Made by a program: the position numbers and the translations under genes
DNA from: Methylophaga sp. OBS1
GTDB taxonomy: Bacteria; Pseudomonadota; Gammaproteobacteria; Nitrosococcales; Methylophagaceae
Direction: 5' to 3'
Length of the DNA stretch: 64,000 nt
Assembly: GCF_026319365.1 (NCBI RefSeq)
Contig: NZ_JAPDMS010000005.1
Location: forward strand, 1 to 64,000
Shown here: piece after piece, positions 30,053 to 38,698 of the stretch
How positions within the stretch are numbered: position 1 is the stretch's first letter
Layout: every line of letters begins with the position of its first letter
The notes under the pieces: generated by a model
The model's database searches: none
Told to the model about the DNA's origin: nothing
What the model saw: the letters and a program-made list of their open reading frames with translations, nothing else

Positions 30053-30969
30053 GTGCTTTGCTCCGAAGTTTCAACCAGGTTCAAGAACAACTCCTCCAGC
30101 CGGTTGGCTTTATTTTTCATACTGACGACTTCCACGCCGTGTCGGCTCAACACCTCAAACACGCTGTTGAGTGACTCGCCACGACTGATCTCCACTTCAA
30201 TCGTGGTGTCATCCAGACGGGTGTAGTCCAGCTTATCCAAATCGTTATTCAGCAGTGGATATTTGAGATCGAGAATGAAGGCTTCTTTATCCAGCCGGTT
30301 GAGCAGGGTCTTCATATCGGTGTTCTCGATAATCTCACCCTTGTCTATAATGGCGATATTGCGGCACAGGCTCTCTGCCTCTTCCAGATAATGCGTAGTC
30401 AGAATAATCGTGGTGCCGGCAGCGTTAATCTTGCGTAGAAAAGTCCACATCGAGCGGCGGAGTTCAATATCGACGCCTGCGGTGGGTTCATCCAGGATCA
30501 GTAATCTGGGGTTGTGAACCAGTGCTCTGGCAATCATCAGCCGACGCTTCATTCCCCCTGACAGCGAACGTGACGGTGTGTGGCGTTTTTCCCATAGCCC
30601 GAGCTGCTTGAGCAGTTCGTCAGCACGGGGTTCAGCCTCATGAGCGGGCATGCCATAATAACCTGCCTGGGTAATCAGGATGTGTTTGACCTGTTCAAAG
30701 CCGTTAAAGTTAAATTCCTGAGGCACCAGGCCGATGTAGCTTTTAGCCTGCTCAGAATCGTCGTCGAGATCGGTATCGAAGACTTTGACGCTACCGGTGG
30801 TCTTGGTGACCAGTGAAGTTATGATGCCAATGGTTGTGGTCTTGCCGGCACCGTTGGGACCCAGCAGGGCGAAAAAGTCACCCTGTTCGATATCCAGGCT
30901 GACTTCTTTCAGGGCCTGCAAACCATTACGGTAGGTTTTGCTCAGCTTGTTGATGGATAAGGCTTTCAC
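30049..30969 (-). CDS. ABC transporter ATP-binding protein, YadG-like
   Basis: The 306-residue protein has Walker A GPNGAGKTT (about 38-46), signature SLSGGMKRR (about 135-143) and Walker B LLILDEPTAGVD. The C-terminal 80 residues form the regulatory tail usual in ABC-2 exporters. The start codon is GTG. It forms a two-gene operon with the permease. Confidence 0.9.
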   Translation of the reverse strand: MKALSINKLSKTYRNGLQALKEVSLDIEQGDFFALLGPNGAGKTTTIGIITSLVTKTTGSVKVFDTDLDDDSEQAKSYIGLVPQEFNFNGFEQVKHILITQAGYYGMPAHEAEPRADELLKQLGLWEKRHTPSRSLSGGMKRRLMIARALVHNPRLLILDEPTAGVDIELRRSMWTFLRKINAAGTTIILTTHYLEEAESLCRNIAIIDKGEIIENTDMKTLLNRLDKEAFILDLKYPLLNNDLDKLDYTRLDDTTIEVEISRGESLNSVFEVLSRHGVEVVSMKNKANRLEELFLNLVETSEQST

Positions 30970-31043
30970 AGCTCCTCACAGGGACAGGATAAAGGACGCT
31001 AGGTTACCATGACCGGGCCGTTTTTGAGAATTTGGAAAAGCCA

Positions 31044-31715
31044 ATGGAAGCCAGAAAAGCGCCTGAAACCGAAGCCGATTTAGTCGAGCGCTGCCGTTTG
31101 CTTGCCGGTAAAACTCTGGGGCAAGTGGCCGCTGAAATGGGACTAAACGTGCCCGGCAACCTCCAACGGCATAAAGGCTGGGTGGGACAGTTACTGGAAT
31201 ATTATCTCGGAGCGGATGCGGGTAATCAGGCGGAACCTGATTTTATGGGCCTGGGCATTGAACTTAAAACCTTGCCACTCAATGCCCAGGGTCAGCCTAA
31301 GGAGTCAACCTATGTGTGCACTGTGTCGCTGACTGAATCAGGTCGGCTGCAGTGGGAAAACAGCTGGGTCAGGAAAAAGCTGGCGAAAGTATTGTGGCTG
31401 CCAGTAGAAGCCGACGCTGCGATTCCATTGGCGGATCGTTATGTTGGTCATGGCTGGATCTGGCAGCCGACACCTGAACAGGAACAGCAACTGCAGCATG
31501 ACTGGGAAGAACTAATGGACCGGGTTGTGCTTGGAGAACAGGCTGACATCACAGCAAGAGAAGGTGAGTTTCTGCAAATCCGTCCCAAAGCAGCACACAG
31601 CCGCGTGATGGCAAAGTCGTGGTCGGAGACCGGAGAAAGTAGCCAGATGAATCCCAAGGGCTTTTACTTGCGTAGCAGCTTTACCCGTCAATTACTCGCG
31701 ACTCAGTTCAAATAA
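31044..31715 (+). CDS. mutH: DNA mismatch repair endonuclease MutH
   Basis: MutH nicks the unmethylated strand at hemimethylated GATC sites on MutL activation. The ATG at 31044 has GGAAAAG upstream and gives 223 residues (E. coli 229). The catalytic D-ExK site is visible in PDFMGLGIELKTLPL at about 66-80. Its presence with a MutL that lacks a nuclease motif (50455-52107) implies Dam-directed repair as in enterics. Confidence 0.95.
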   Translation: MEARKAPETEADLVERCRLLAGKTLGQVAAEMGLNVPGNLQRHKGWVGQLLEYYLGADAGNQAEPDFMGLGIELKTLPLNAQGQPKESTYVCTVSLTESGRLQWENSWVRKKLAKVLWLPVEADAAIPLADRYVGHGWIWQPTPEQEQQLQHDWEELMDRVVLGEQADITAREGEFLQIRPKAAHSRVMAKSWSETGESSQMNPKGFYLRSSFTRQLLATQFK

Positions 31716-31735
31716 TGGTAACGTTGCCAATTTAG

Positions 31736-31756
31736 TCGATACTCGATACTCGATAC
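31736..31756 (+). repeat. Three tandem copies of the heptamer TCGATAC
   Basis: TCGATAC occurs three times without interruption just before the longest possible start of the next gene. It contains no stop or binding site I recognise. Confidence 0.7.
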
Positions 31757-31789
31757 ATGGACAGTATGGAAAGCAGTAAGGCGGATAGT

Positions 31790-33091
31790 ATGTTAAACGC
31801 GCTGGTGATTGATAGTTCAAGTTATTTCAGCGAGCAGTTGAGCGACTTACTGACGTCAGCCGGCTTTCAGGTCGATATTGCCTATTCCGGCTATGATGGC
31901 CTGGATAAGGCGGGCAACGAACGTTACCGTCTGGTCTGTTGTGCCGATAACTTGCAGGACTACGCCAGCAGTGAATTCTGCAGCCAGCTCCGTGCGCTGA
32001 GTGGTTACGAATTCGCCACCCTGCTGGTATTGACCGAACAGGATAATGCCAAAATCCTCAAGCAGGCGCTGCTGGCCGGTGCCACTGATATTTTCAGCAA
32101 GCATGACATTACTGAGATGGAAACCTATCTGACTCGCCTCAGTCAGCGTGAGTCACGGCAACTGTCAGGTCGGGTACTGTTCATTGAAGACTCCCGCGTA
32201 TTACAGACTATCGTGATTGATCTGCTGACCGATATGGGGCTCGATGTGGATGCTTATAACTATGCTGAGAGTGCCTGGGAGGCCTTCCGCAATGGTGATT
32301 ATGATCTGGTGATTACCGACATCATGCTGGAAGGCATTATGAGCGGCATCACCCTGGTGCGGAAAATCCGCCGGATGCAGAGTGAATATGGCAATGTGCC
32401 GATTATCGCCACGTCCGGTTTTGACAATATGTCGCGCAAGATCGAATTATTCCATCTCGGCGTTAATGATTATGTTTCCAAGCCGATTGTGCGTGAAGAG
32501 CTTCGCCAGCGGGTATTCAACCATATCACCAGTTATCAGACACTGAGAGAACTGCGCACTCAGCAGCAATCACTTTACAGCCTGGCGATGCTGGATGAAA
32601 CCTCAGGTTTGTTCAACCGCCACGCGTTGCGGGAGTTTGCCGGTAAATATTTCAGCGAGGCTTATCGTTTCGATCGCACCTTGTCACTGGCGGTGATGGA
32701 TATTGACCACATGAAGCAAATCAATGAGCGCCACGGTTTTCAGATCGGCGATCAACTCTTATCCGAACTGGGAGCCTGGCTGAAGCGACATGTACGTGAT
32801 GTCGATATGATTGCCCGCTGGGCCGGTGATGAAATGGTATTTATTTTACCGGGCTGTGATCTGAATTCAGCCAATGGCTTGATGGACCGGATGCTCGACC
32901 GCTTGCGCAAATTCAAGCCAGCCGGACTGGAGAAGCCGGTGACGGTCAGTGTCGGCATCGCGGAGTTGGCCAGAGACAACCACGATACACTTAACAGTTT
33001 GTTTGAGCGGGCCGATAAAGCCATGTACCAGGCCAAGATGGCAGGTAGAGACTGCGTGGTGACTTACCAGGAAGAGAGTGAGACGGTCTGA
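31790..33091 (+). CDS. Double-receiver GGDEF response regulator (probable diguanylate cyclase)
   Basis: The ATG at 31790 has AAGG upstream and starts directly on the receiver fold (433 residues); an ATG at 31757 is an alternative. Receiver 1 (about 1-115) is degenerate: the phospho-Asp position reads LVCCADN. Receiver 2 (about 128-245) is intact, with FIEDS, the phospho-Asp in LVITDIM and the Lys in YVSKPI. The GGDEF domain (about 270-425) carries AGDEM in the signature place. It probably makes cyclic di-GMP on phosphorylation of receiver 2, but the variant motif leaves activity uncertain. Confidence 0.88.
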   Translation: MLNALVIDSSSYFSEQLSDLLTSAGFQVDIAYSGYDGLDKAGNERYRLVCCADNLQDYASSEFCSQLRALSGYEFATLLVLTEQDNAKILKQALLAGATDIFSKHDITEMETYLTRLSQRESRQLSGRVLFIEDSRVLQTIVIDLLTDMGLDVDAYNYAESAWEAFRNGDYDLVITDIMLEGIMSGITLVRKIRRMQSEYGNVPIIATSGFDNMSRKIELFHLGVNDYVSKPIVREELRQRVFNHITSYQTLRELRTQQQSLYSLAMLDETSGLFNRHALREFAGKYFSEAYRFDRTLSLAVMDIDHMKQINERHGFQIGDQLLSELGAWLKRHVRDVDMIARWAGDEMVFILPGCDLNSANGLMDRMLDRLRKFKPAGLEKPVTVSVGIAELARDNHDTLNSLFERADKAMYQAKMAGRDCVVTYQEESETV

Positions 33092-33095
33092 CTGT

Positions 33096-34022
33096 TCAGG
33101 CGTATTTCTGTTTGAATTCGAGACATTGTGCTTTATCAAGCATAAAAATACCGTGACCGCCTGATTCGAAATCCAGCCACATGAAGGCCATATCCGGCCA
33201 GGCCGCGTCGACCGCGAGATCACTGTTGCCGACTTCCACAAACAACAAGCCGTTATCACTCAGATAATCGGCAGCTTTCAGCAGAATTTCTCTGACCAGA
33301 GCCAGGCCGTTATCAGCCGCTTCCAGCGCGGAAGCCGGTTCATGCCGGTATTCTGCAGGCAGACCTGCCATCTCTTCAGCCCCGACATAAGGCGGGTTGC
33401 TGACAATCAGATCATATTGCTGTTGCGGTTCAATGGCTTGCCAGCAATCGGACTGAATCGCTGTAACCTGATCCTGCAGTTCATGCTTTTTGATATTGAT
33501 ATCGGCCACCGCCAGCGCGTCTTCGCTGATATCAACCGCATCAACAGTCGCCTCAGGAAAAGCCATGGCCAGGGCAATGGCAATACAGCCGCTGCCGGTG
33601 CAGAGATCCAGAATACGGCCAAGCTCGTCGGGGCTTTCCAGCCAGGGCTGGAATTGATTGTCGATAAGCTCGGCAAAAGGAGAACGCGGAATCAGTACAC
33701 GTTCGTCGACATAAAACGGCAGGCCGGCAAACCAGGCTTCATGGGTCAGATAGGGGAGAGGGATGCGTTGCTCGATACGTTTTTCAATCAGCCCGAGTAA
33801 GTTTTTCTTTTCTTCATTGCTCAAACGGGCATCCAGAAACAACGCCGGCAATTCATTCACGGGTAGATGCAAGCTGCTGAGAATCAGCTGTGAGGCTTCA
33901 TTAAAGGCATCGTCATTGCCATGGCCATAAAACAATCCCGCCTCAAGGAAGCGGGATGTGGTCCAGCGCAGAAAATCGCGCAGGGTCAGCAGTTCGGTTT
34001 GCACCGCTGCGTAATCGCTCAT
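33096..34022 (-). CDS. prmB: 50S ribosomal protein L3 glutamine methyltransferase
   Basis: The 308-residue protein is a class I SAM methyltransferase of the HemK/PrmB group, with [15 protein letters not shown] (about 136-150) and the catalytic NPPY (about 206-209). The N-terminal helical domain and length fit PrmB rather than PrmC. It overlaps leuC by four bases, an unusual partnership. Confidence 0.92.
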   Translation of the reverse strand: MSDYAAVQTELLTLRDFLRWTTSRFLEAGLFYGHGNDDAFNEASQLILSSLHLPVNELPALFLDARLSNEEKKNLLGLIEKRIEQRIPLPYLTHEAWFAGLPFYVDERVLIPRSPFAELIDNQFQPWLESPDELGRILDLCTGSGCIAIALAMAFPEATVDAVDISEDALAVADINIKKHELQDQVTAIQSDCWQAIEPQQQYDLIVSNPPYVGAEEMAGLPAEYRHEPASALEAADNGLALVREILLKAADYLSDNGLLFVEVGNSDLAVDAAWPDMAFMWLDFESGGHGIFMLDKAQCLEFKQKYA

Positions 34023-35428
34023 GCGCTTTGTTGAGTAATATCTACAAAGTGACCGGCAATCGCTGCGGCAGCGGCCATCGCCGGGCTCACCAGGTGAGTT
34101 CGACCACCCTGACCCTGACGACCTTCAAAGTTGCGGTTTGAAGTCGATGCGCAGTGCTCACCGGATTCCAGACGGTCAGCGTTCATCGCCAGGCACATTG
34201 AGCAGCCCGGATCACGCCATTCAAAACCGGCTTCAATAAAGATTTTATCCAGACCTTCCTGTTCCGCCTGTTGCTTGACCAGACCGGAGCCTGGCACCAC
34301 CATCGCCTGTTTGACGCTGGCAGAGACTTTACCGCCTTTAATCGCACTGGCCGCTTCACGCAGATCTTCAATACGTGAATTGGTGCAGGAACCGATGAAG
34401 ACGCGGTCCAGATGAATATCCGTAATCGGCTGATTGGCATTGAGGCCCATATATTTCAGGGCTTTTTCCATACCATTTCGCTTAACGGCGTCACCTTCTG
34501 CTGTCGGGTCGGGAATATTGGCAGTGACCGGTACCACCATTTCCGGTGAGGTGCCCCAGGTAACCTGAGGTTTTATTTCTTCAGCCTTGAGTGTCACGAC
34601 TTTATCGAAGTGCGCCCCGTCATCTGAATGCAGCTCACGCCAGGCGGCGACGGCTTTATCCCAGTTTTCACCCTGTGGCGCGAATGGACGTTCACGCAGG
34701 TATTCAATGGTCGTGTCATCGACGGCAATCATGCCCGCACGGGCACCGGCTTCGATCGTCATGTTACACACGGTCATGCGGCCTTCCATGCTCAGCGCTT
34801 GAATGGCCTCACCGGCAAACTCGATGGCATAACCGGTACCACCGGCAGTGCCGATTTCACCGATAATGGCGAGCACGATGTCCTTGGCGGTGATGCCCGG
34901 TTTAACGTGACCTTCCACGCGAACCTGCATATTCTTGGATTTACGCTGGATCAGACACTGGGTGGCCATCACATGTTCGACTTCTGAGGTGCCGATACCA
35001 AAGGCCAATGCACCAAAAGCGCCATGCGTAGAGGTGTGCGAATCACCACAGACTACGGTCATGCCAGGCAGGGTCGCGCCCTGTTCAGGACCCACGACGT
35101 GAACAATACCCTGGCGTAAATCGTTGAGACCGAATTCGACAATGCCGAATTCATTACAGTTCAGGTCCAGGGTCTCTACCTGCAGGCGGGAGACCGGGTC
35201 AGCAATGCCTTTGTCACGGTCTGATGTGGGTACATTATGATCCGGTGTCGCCAGAATCGTGTTCAGACGATAGGGTTTGCGATGCGCCAGACGCAGTCCT
35301 TCGAAAGCCTGCGGGGAGGTCACCTCATGAACCAGGTGGCGATCGATATAGAGCAGCGCTGTGCCGTCTGCATCGCTACGGACCACGTGTTGTTCCCAGA
35401 GTTTGTCGTAAAGCGTTTTGGCGGACAT
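34019..35428 (-). CDS. leuC: 3-isopropylmalate dehydratase large subunit
   Basis: LeuC with LeuD isomerises isopropylmalate in leucine synthesis. The 469-residue protein has the 4Fe-4S ligands in [11 protein letters not shown] and [11 protein letters not shown] and the early [13 protein letters not shown] block. The ATG at 35428 is preferred to a TTG five codons upstream. leuD and leuB, its usual neighbours, are not here. Confidence 0.95.
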   Translation of the reverse strand: MSAKTLYDKLWEQHVVRSDADGTALLYIDRHLVHEVTSPQAFEGLRLAHRKPYRLNTILATPDHNVPTSDRDKGIADPVSRLQVETLDLNCNEFGIVEFGLNDLRQGIVHVVGPEQGATLPGMTVVCGDSHTSTHGAFGALAFGIGTSEVEHVMATQCLIQRKSKNMQVRVEGHVKPGITAKDIVLAIIGEIGTAGGTGYAIEFAGEAIQALSMEGRMTVCNMTIEAGARAGMIAVDDTTIEYLRERPFAPQGENWDKAVAAWRELHSDDGAHFDKVVTLKAEEIKPQVTWGTSPEMVVPVTANIPDPTAEGDAVKRNGMEKALKYMGLNANQPITDIHLDRVFIGSCTNSRIEDLREAASAIKGGKVSASVKQAMVVPGSGLVKQQAEQEGLDKIFIEAGFEWRDPGCSMCLAMNADRLESGEHCASTSNRNFEGRQGQGGRTHLVSPAMAAAAAIAGHFVDITQQSA

Positions 35429-35506
35429 AGAATTCAAAATCAATTAAATGGACAACAGCTTATTATAGCGTTTTAACCGGACAAGCTCTATCCATATGAC
35501 AGACAT

Positions 35507-35541
35507 AAAAAAACGGGCAACCCGAAGGTTACCCGTTTTCT
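35507..35541 (-). terminator. Intrinsic terminator after the phi gene
   Basis: On the minus strand ACGGGTAACC-TTCG-GGTTGCCCGT precedes a run of eight T residues. It closes the hps1-phi transcript 24 bases after the phi stop and insulates leuC. Confidence 0.9.
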
Positions 35542-35564
35542 GACTTTCTGCTAAGGAAAAGTGG

Positions 35565-36104
35565 TTATTCCATATTAGCGTGTCTGTAACGCATTTCTTC
35601 TTCAGGAATACCTTTTTCGTGAATCAGGTGAGACACGATAGACTCCAGGAAGATCAGCGTAGACAATTCAAACATGGTACCCATCGGCATGCCCTTAGTC
35701 GGGGCAAAGCTGTCATCGTTACCGATTTGAATTGTTTTGTCCGCCATATCGCCAATCGTTGAACTGGATTTTGAACAAATCAAAACCACTTTAGCGTTCT
35801 CAGATTTGGCTTTGTTCGCGAATGATACCAGCTGAGTAGTTTCACCGGAACCTGAGATAACGATCAGCAGATCGCCTTCACGGATACTCGGTGTGCTGAT
35901 TTCACCTTGAACATATACAGTATAACCACTATGCATCAACCTCATACCGAGGAAGTTACCAACCAGTCTTGAACGACCCGCACCTGTGATGAAAATGCGC
36001 TTGGCATCATCACACATAGATACGAATTCTGCTTCAAGCGAATCGTCAGTGGCTCCCAGGATATTAGTGATTTTGTTCAGAACTAGATCACGATGCATTG
36101 TCAT
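35565..36104 (-). CDS. hxlB: 6-phospho-3-hexuloisomerase
   Basis: PHI turns hexulose 6-phosphate into fructose 6-phosphate, the second step of formaldehyde fixation by the ribulose monophosphate pathway. The 179-residue SIS-domain protein has FITGAGRSRLVGNFLGMRLM (about 38-57), the SGSGET sugar-phosphate loop (about 88-93) and the C-terminal catalytic region EEEMRYRHANME. It lies 11 bases after hps1. Confidence 0.96.
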   Translation of the reverse strand: MTMHRDLVLNKITNILGATDDSLEAEFVSMCDDAKRIFITGAGRSRLVGNFLGMRLMHSGYTVYVQGEISTPSIREGDLLIVISGSGETTQLVSFANKAKSENAKVVLICSKSSSTIGDMADKTIQIGNDDSFAPTKGMPMGTMFELSTLIFLESIVSHLIHEKGIPEEEMRYRHANME

Positions 36105-36115
36105 TTTACTAATCC

Positions 36116-36751
36116 TTATGCTGCGTCAACCAGAGCGCGCAGTTCTTTAGCAGATTCAGCTGGTGAAGGCGCACCGTAGATAGCAGCACCAACAACAACG
36201 ATAGCAGCGCCAGCTTGTACACAGCTTTGGATGGTGTCTTTGTTGATACCACCGGCGACTGATACTTTAACGCCCAGACCCAGACCAGTAATGGTTTTCA
36301 GGTCTTCAAACGGAGTTTGACCAGCGGCTTGTGCGTCAAGACCAGTGTGAACACCGATGATGTGCGCACCGTTTTGAGCGGCTTCTTTAGCAACTGCTGA
36401 TTTGTCTTCAACACCGATCAGGTCGATTTGAGCTTCAGCGTTGTTAGCGTTTGCTGCTTTGATAACGCCTTTGATGGTCGCCATGTCAGAAGCACCCAGT
36501 ACAGTAGTGATGTCACCACCGGCTTCAAAGAAAGGAGTGGCTTCGTATTCACCAGCGTCCATTGTTTTCAGGTCAACCAGGATTTTCTTGTCTGGGTGAG
36601 CCGCTTTCAGCGCTTTAACCAGTTTCAGACCGTTGTACTTGATGCATGGTGTACCAATTTCCAGAATATCGACGTAAGGCGCGACTTGTTCAGCCAGAGC
36701 CATTGTTGCGTCGAAGTCCAGAGAGTCGAGTGCCATTTGGATTTCAGCCAT
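36116..36751 (-). CDS. hxlA: 3-hexulose-6-phosphate synthase, copy 1
   Basis: HPS joins formaldehyde to ribulose 5-phosphate. The 211-residue TIM barrel has the active-site strand DLKTMDAGEYEA (about 61-72), HTGLDAQAAGQ (about 136-146) and the phosphate loop SVAGGINKDTI (about 166-176). It forms an operon with the isomerase and has its own promoter at 36813-36841. By eye most positions match copy 2, and the last 15 codons encode the same residues. Confidence 0.97.
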   Translation of the reverse strand: MAEIQMALDSLDFDATMALAEQVAPYVDILEIGTPCIKYNGLKLVKALKAAHPDKKILVDLKTMDAGEYEATPFFEAGGDITTVLGASDMATIKGVIKAANANNAEAQIDLIGVEDKSAVAKEAAQNGAHIIGVHTGLDAQAAGQTPFEDLKTITGLGLGVKVSVAGGINKDTIQSCVQAGAAIVVVGAAIYGAPSPAESAKELRALVDAA

Positions 36752-36812
36752 GTTACATACTCCTAAATGTAGTAAAAATGATTGTTCACGCTTAACAATA
36801 AAGTGAAGCGGG

Positions 36813-36841
36813 ACTATATGCAGAAAACGGCATCAAGTCAA
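36813..36841 (-). promoter_or_regulatory. Sigma-70 type promoter of hps1-phi
   Basis: TTGACT, a 17-base spacer and TATAGT read toward hps1. The -35 box lies in the loop of the tal terminator hairpin. The ATG is about 55 bases downstream of the likely start and has a TAGGAG site. Confidence 0.75.
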
Positions 36842-36853
36842 TGAAGCCGTTTT
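36824..36853 (-). terminator. Hairpin ending tal, overlapping the hps1 promoter
   Basis: AAAACGGC and GCCGTTTT form an eight-base-pair stem with a 14-base loop, ending in four T residues on the minus strand. It can terminate tal; as DNA it is also an inverted repeat around the hps1 -35 box. Confidence 0.6.
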
Positions 36854-36920
36854 CCGCTGCATTCCCGCCCGCTCACAGTGGAGCGGGCTGAATACGTGAG
36901 AAAGCGAATGTAGTCTGAGA

Positions 36921-37913
36921 CTACGCTTTGACGCTTTCAAGGCTTGCCAGACGATCGGCAAGCAATTCTTCCAATGTTTCCAGTGCTTTCGCAAAGCCGT
37001 CGATACCTTCAGTCAGTTTTTCCTGAGCCATGCGGTTTTCAGCATGCATCTTGTCGAAGGTGTCTTTGTCCATTGAAATTTTCTCAATGTCAGACTTGGC
37101 TGAGATTTCTGGAGACAGTTTACGTTCCAGCGTGCCTTCTGAGTTTTGCAGCTCTTCCAGCAGTTTTGGAGAGATGGTCAGCAGGTCCACGCCGGCCAGT
37201 TCGGTAATTTCACCCATGTTACGGAAGCTTGCGCCCATAACTTCAGTTTTGTAACCGAATTTTTTGTAGTACTCGTAGACTGCGGTGACTGACAGTACAC
37301 CTGGGTCTTCGTGTGACTCGTAAGAATCGCGACCTGTGTCTGCTTTGTACCAGTCAAGAATACGACCAACGAACGGTGAAATCAAAGTAATACCGTTTTC
37401 AGCACAAGCGATGGCTTGGTGCAGACCGAACAGCAGTGTCAGGTTACAGTGGATGCCTTCTTTTTCCAGAACCGCAGCAGCCTGGATACCTTCCCAGGTA
37501 GAAGCGATTTTGATCAGGATACGGTTGCGGTCAACGCCGGCAGCTTCGTATTGAGCGATCAGGTCACGACCTTTAGCGATAGTGGCTTCAGTATCGTAAG
37601 ACAGACGCGCATCAACTTCAGTCGAAACACGACCTGGAATGATGTCCAGAATTTTCAGACCGAAAGAAACCGCCAGACGGTCAAATGCCAGTGAAACCAC
37701 TTCTGAAGCCGGTGCGTCTTCACCCAGTGATTCACGCGCAGCTTTCAGTGTGTCGTCAACGATATCTTGATACTGAGGCATTTGAGCGGCAGCAGTAATC
37801 AGAGAAGGGTTGGTTGTCGCGTCACGTGGGGTGTACTTCTTGATTGCTTCAAGATCACCCGTATCAGCAACAACAACGGTCATTTCCTTAAGCTGATCAA
37901 GTAAATTAGCCAT
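36921..37913 (-). CDS. tal: Transaldolase
   Basis: The 330-residue class I aldolase moves a three-carbon unit between sugar phosphates, regenerating ribulose 5-phosphate for the RuMP cycle. The Schiff-base lysine is in [14 protein letters not shown] (about 130-143), with DATTNPSLI near the start and LTISPKLL near 242. Length and motifs fit the TalB subfamily. It is separated from hps1 by a terminator and promoter. Confidence 0.96.
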   Translation of the reverse strand: MANLLDQLKEMTVVVADTGDLEAIKKYTPRDATTNPSLITAAAQMPQYQDIVDDTLKAARESLGEDAPASEVVSLAFDRLAVSFGLKILDIIPGRVSTEVDARLSYDTEATIAKGRDLIAQYEAAGVDRNRILIKIASTWEGIQAAAVLEKEGIHCNLTLLFGLHQAIACAENGITLISPFVGRILDWYKADTGRDSYESHEDPGVLSVTAVYEYYKKFGYKTEVMGASFRNMGEITELAGVDLLTISPKLLEELQNSEGTLERKLSPEISAKSDIEKISMDKDTFDKMHAENRMAQEKLTEGIDGFAKALETLEELLADRLASLESVKA

Positions 37914-37993
37914 GTTATGTACCTTTAGTTTTCAAAGTTAAAAACAACAATCACGCTTGAATGAGCGCGAATGTAAGTTTTGAAATTGTCCGG

Positions 37994-38039
37994 GATACGT
38001 CAGGTTGGGCTCGCTGCGATCTGAATGCAGCGACGTATC
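37994..38039 (-). promoter_or_regulatory. Nested inverted repeat upstream of tal
   Basis: An outer pair GATACGTC/GACGTATC (eight bases) encloses an inner CGCTGC/GCAGCG hairpin, 81 bases before the tal start and 22 after the repeat-protein stop. No T-run follows. It may be a leader structure, a weak attenuator or an operator. Confidence 0.5.
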
Positions 38040-38061
38040 ACCACGATGGGGTAAAGGCTGA

Positions 38062-38355
38062 TTAGCCCTTGTTTTGGATGTAACGTTCTACACCCGTCAT
38101 TGATTTTGCTTGAGACTGGTTACGAACATACTGTTCGACACCCGTCAGTGGCTTGCCGTTCGTGGTTTTGTTTCTGATGTATTTTTCAACACCGGTCAGG
38201 TTGGAACCACCCTGAGACTTGTTTCTGATGTAACGCTCAACACCCGTCAGACCATCGGCAGATGCAGCCGGCTTACTTTCTGTTACCGGGCTTGAAGAGA
38301 ACAAGCTCTTAAAGAAGCCACAAATCGAAGCAAATAGACCTTTATTTTCATTCAT
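38062..38355 (-). CDS. Small protein with four TGVERYIRN repeats
   Basis: I cannot assign a function. The 97-residue product has a hydrophobic, amphipathic start (GLFASICGFFKSLFSS, 6-21), a short Ser/Ala-rich linker, and then four near-identical motifs: LTGVERYIRNK at 36, LTGVEKYIRNK at 53, LTGVEQYVRNQ at 70 and MTGVERYIQNK at 86. Repeat spacing is 17, 17 and 16 residues, with Gly/Ser/Lys linkers. The layout suggests a membrane-touching scaffold with several docking helices. It lies between hps2 and tal on the same strand, so a role around formaldehyde assimilation is possible but unproven. Confidence 0.8.
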   Translation of the reverse strand: MNENKGLFASICGFFKSLFSSSPVTESKPAASADGLTGVERYIRNKSQGGSNLTGVEKYIRNKTTNGKPLTGVEQYVRNQSQAKSMTGVERYIQNKG

Positions 38356-38525
38356 GATTGTACCCCTGTTACATTTTTAAACCCCATCTGCCCAACATAA
38401 CGAGGTTGGTGCAACGGGTAAATTACTATTTTCGTTTTTATGTGGCAACCCAGAAGCAGTTTCACGATTGAGCCAGGATGAATCGATTCCGGTGTGTCGC
38501 CACATGCTTATTTTTGTTCAGTCCA

Positions 38526-38549
38526 CCTGTGTCGGACACAGGCTTTTTT
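38526..38549 (+). terminator. Orphan plus-strand intrinsic terminator
   Basis: CCTGTGTCGGACACAGG followed by CTTTTTT is a compact terminator facing the plus strand, whereas all neighbouring genes are on the minus strand. No plus-strand gene precedes it. The surrounding gene-free stretch 38356-38698 otherwise holds the leader of the repeat-protein gene (possible TTGCCA-17-TAATTT promoter) and the hps2 terminator. Confidence 0.6.
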
Positions 38550-38636
38550 CTGACTGGCATCAACACTTTAACCCATCTTGTAAAGCTTTTGACACTAGAG
38601 ACTATCAATAATAGGGCAGTCTCTGATGTAGCACTG

Positions 38637-38666
38637 AAAAAAAACGAGCGGCCGGGGCCACTCGTT
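38637..38666 (-). terminator. Intrinsic terminator after hps2
   Basis: AACGAGTGGCC and GGCCGCTCGTT form a long GC-rich stem with one mismatch, followed by a run of T residues on the minus strand, 33 bases after the hps2 stop. Confidence 0.88.
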
Positions 38667-38698
38667 CTTTTCTTTGCTCAGTGCAAATTGGTTTCCGC

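Noticed and set aside
31736..31756. Triple TCGATAC heptamer as a transcription-factor operator
   Set aside because: It is a simple direct tandem without dyad symmetry and no second site was found, so only a short repeat is recorded.
38062..38355. A CRISPR-like array suggested by about 51-bp spaced repeats
   Set aside because: The repeats are imperfect, in frame, and code a periodic protein motif; there are no unique spacers or cas genes.
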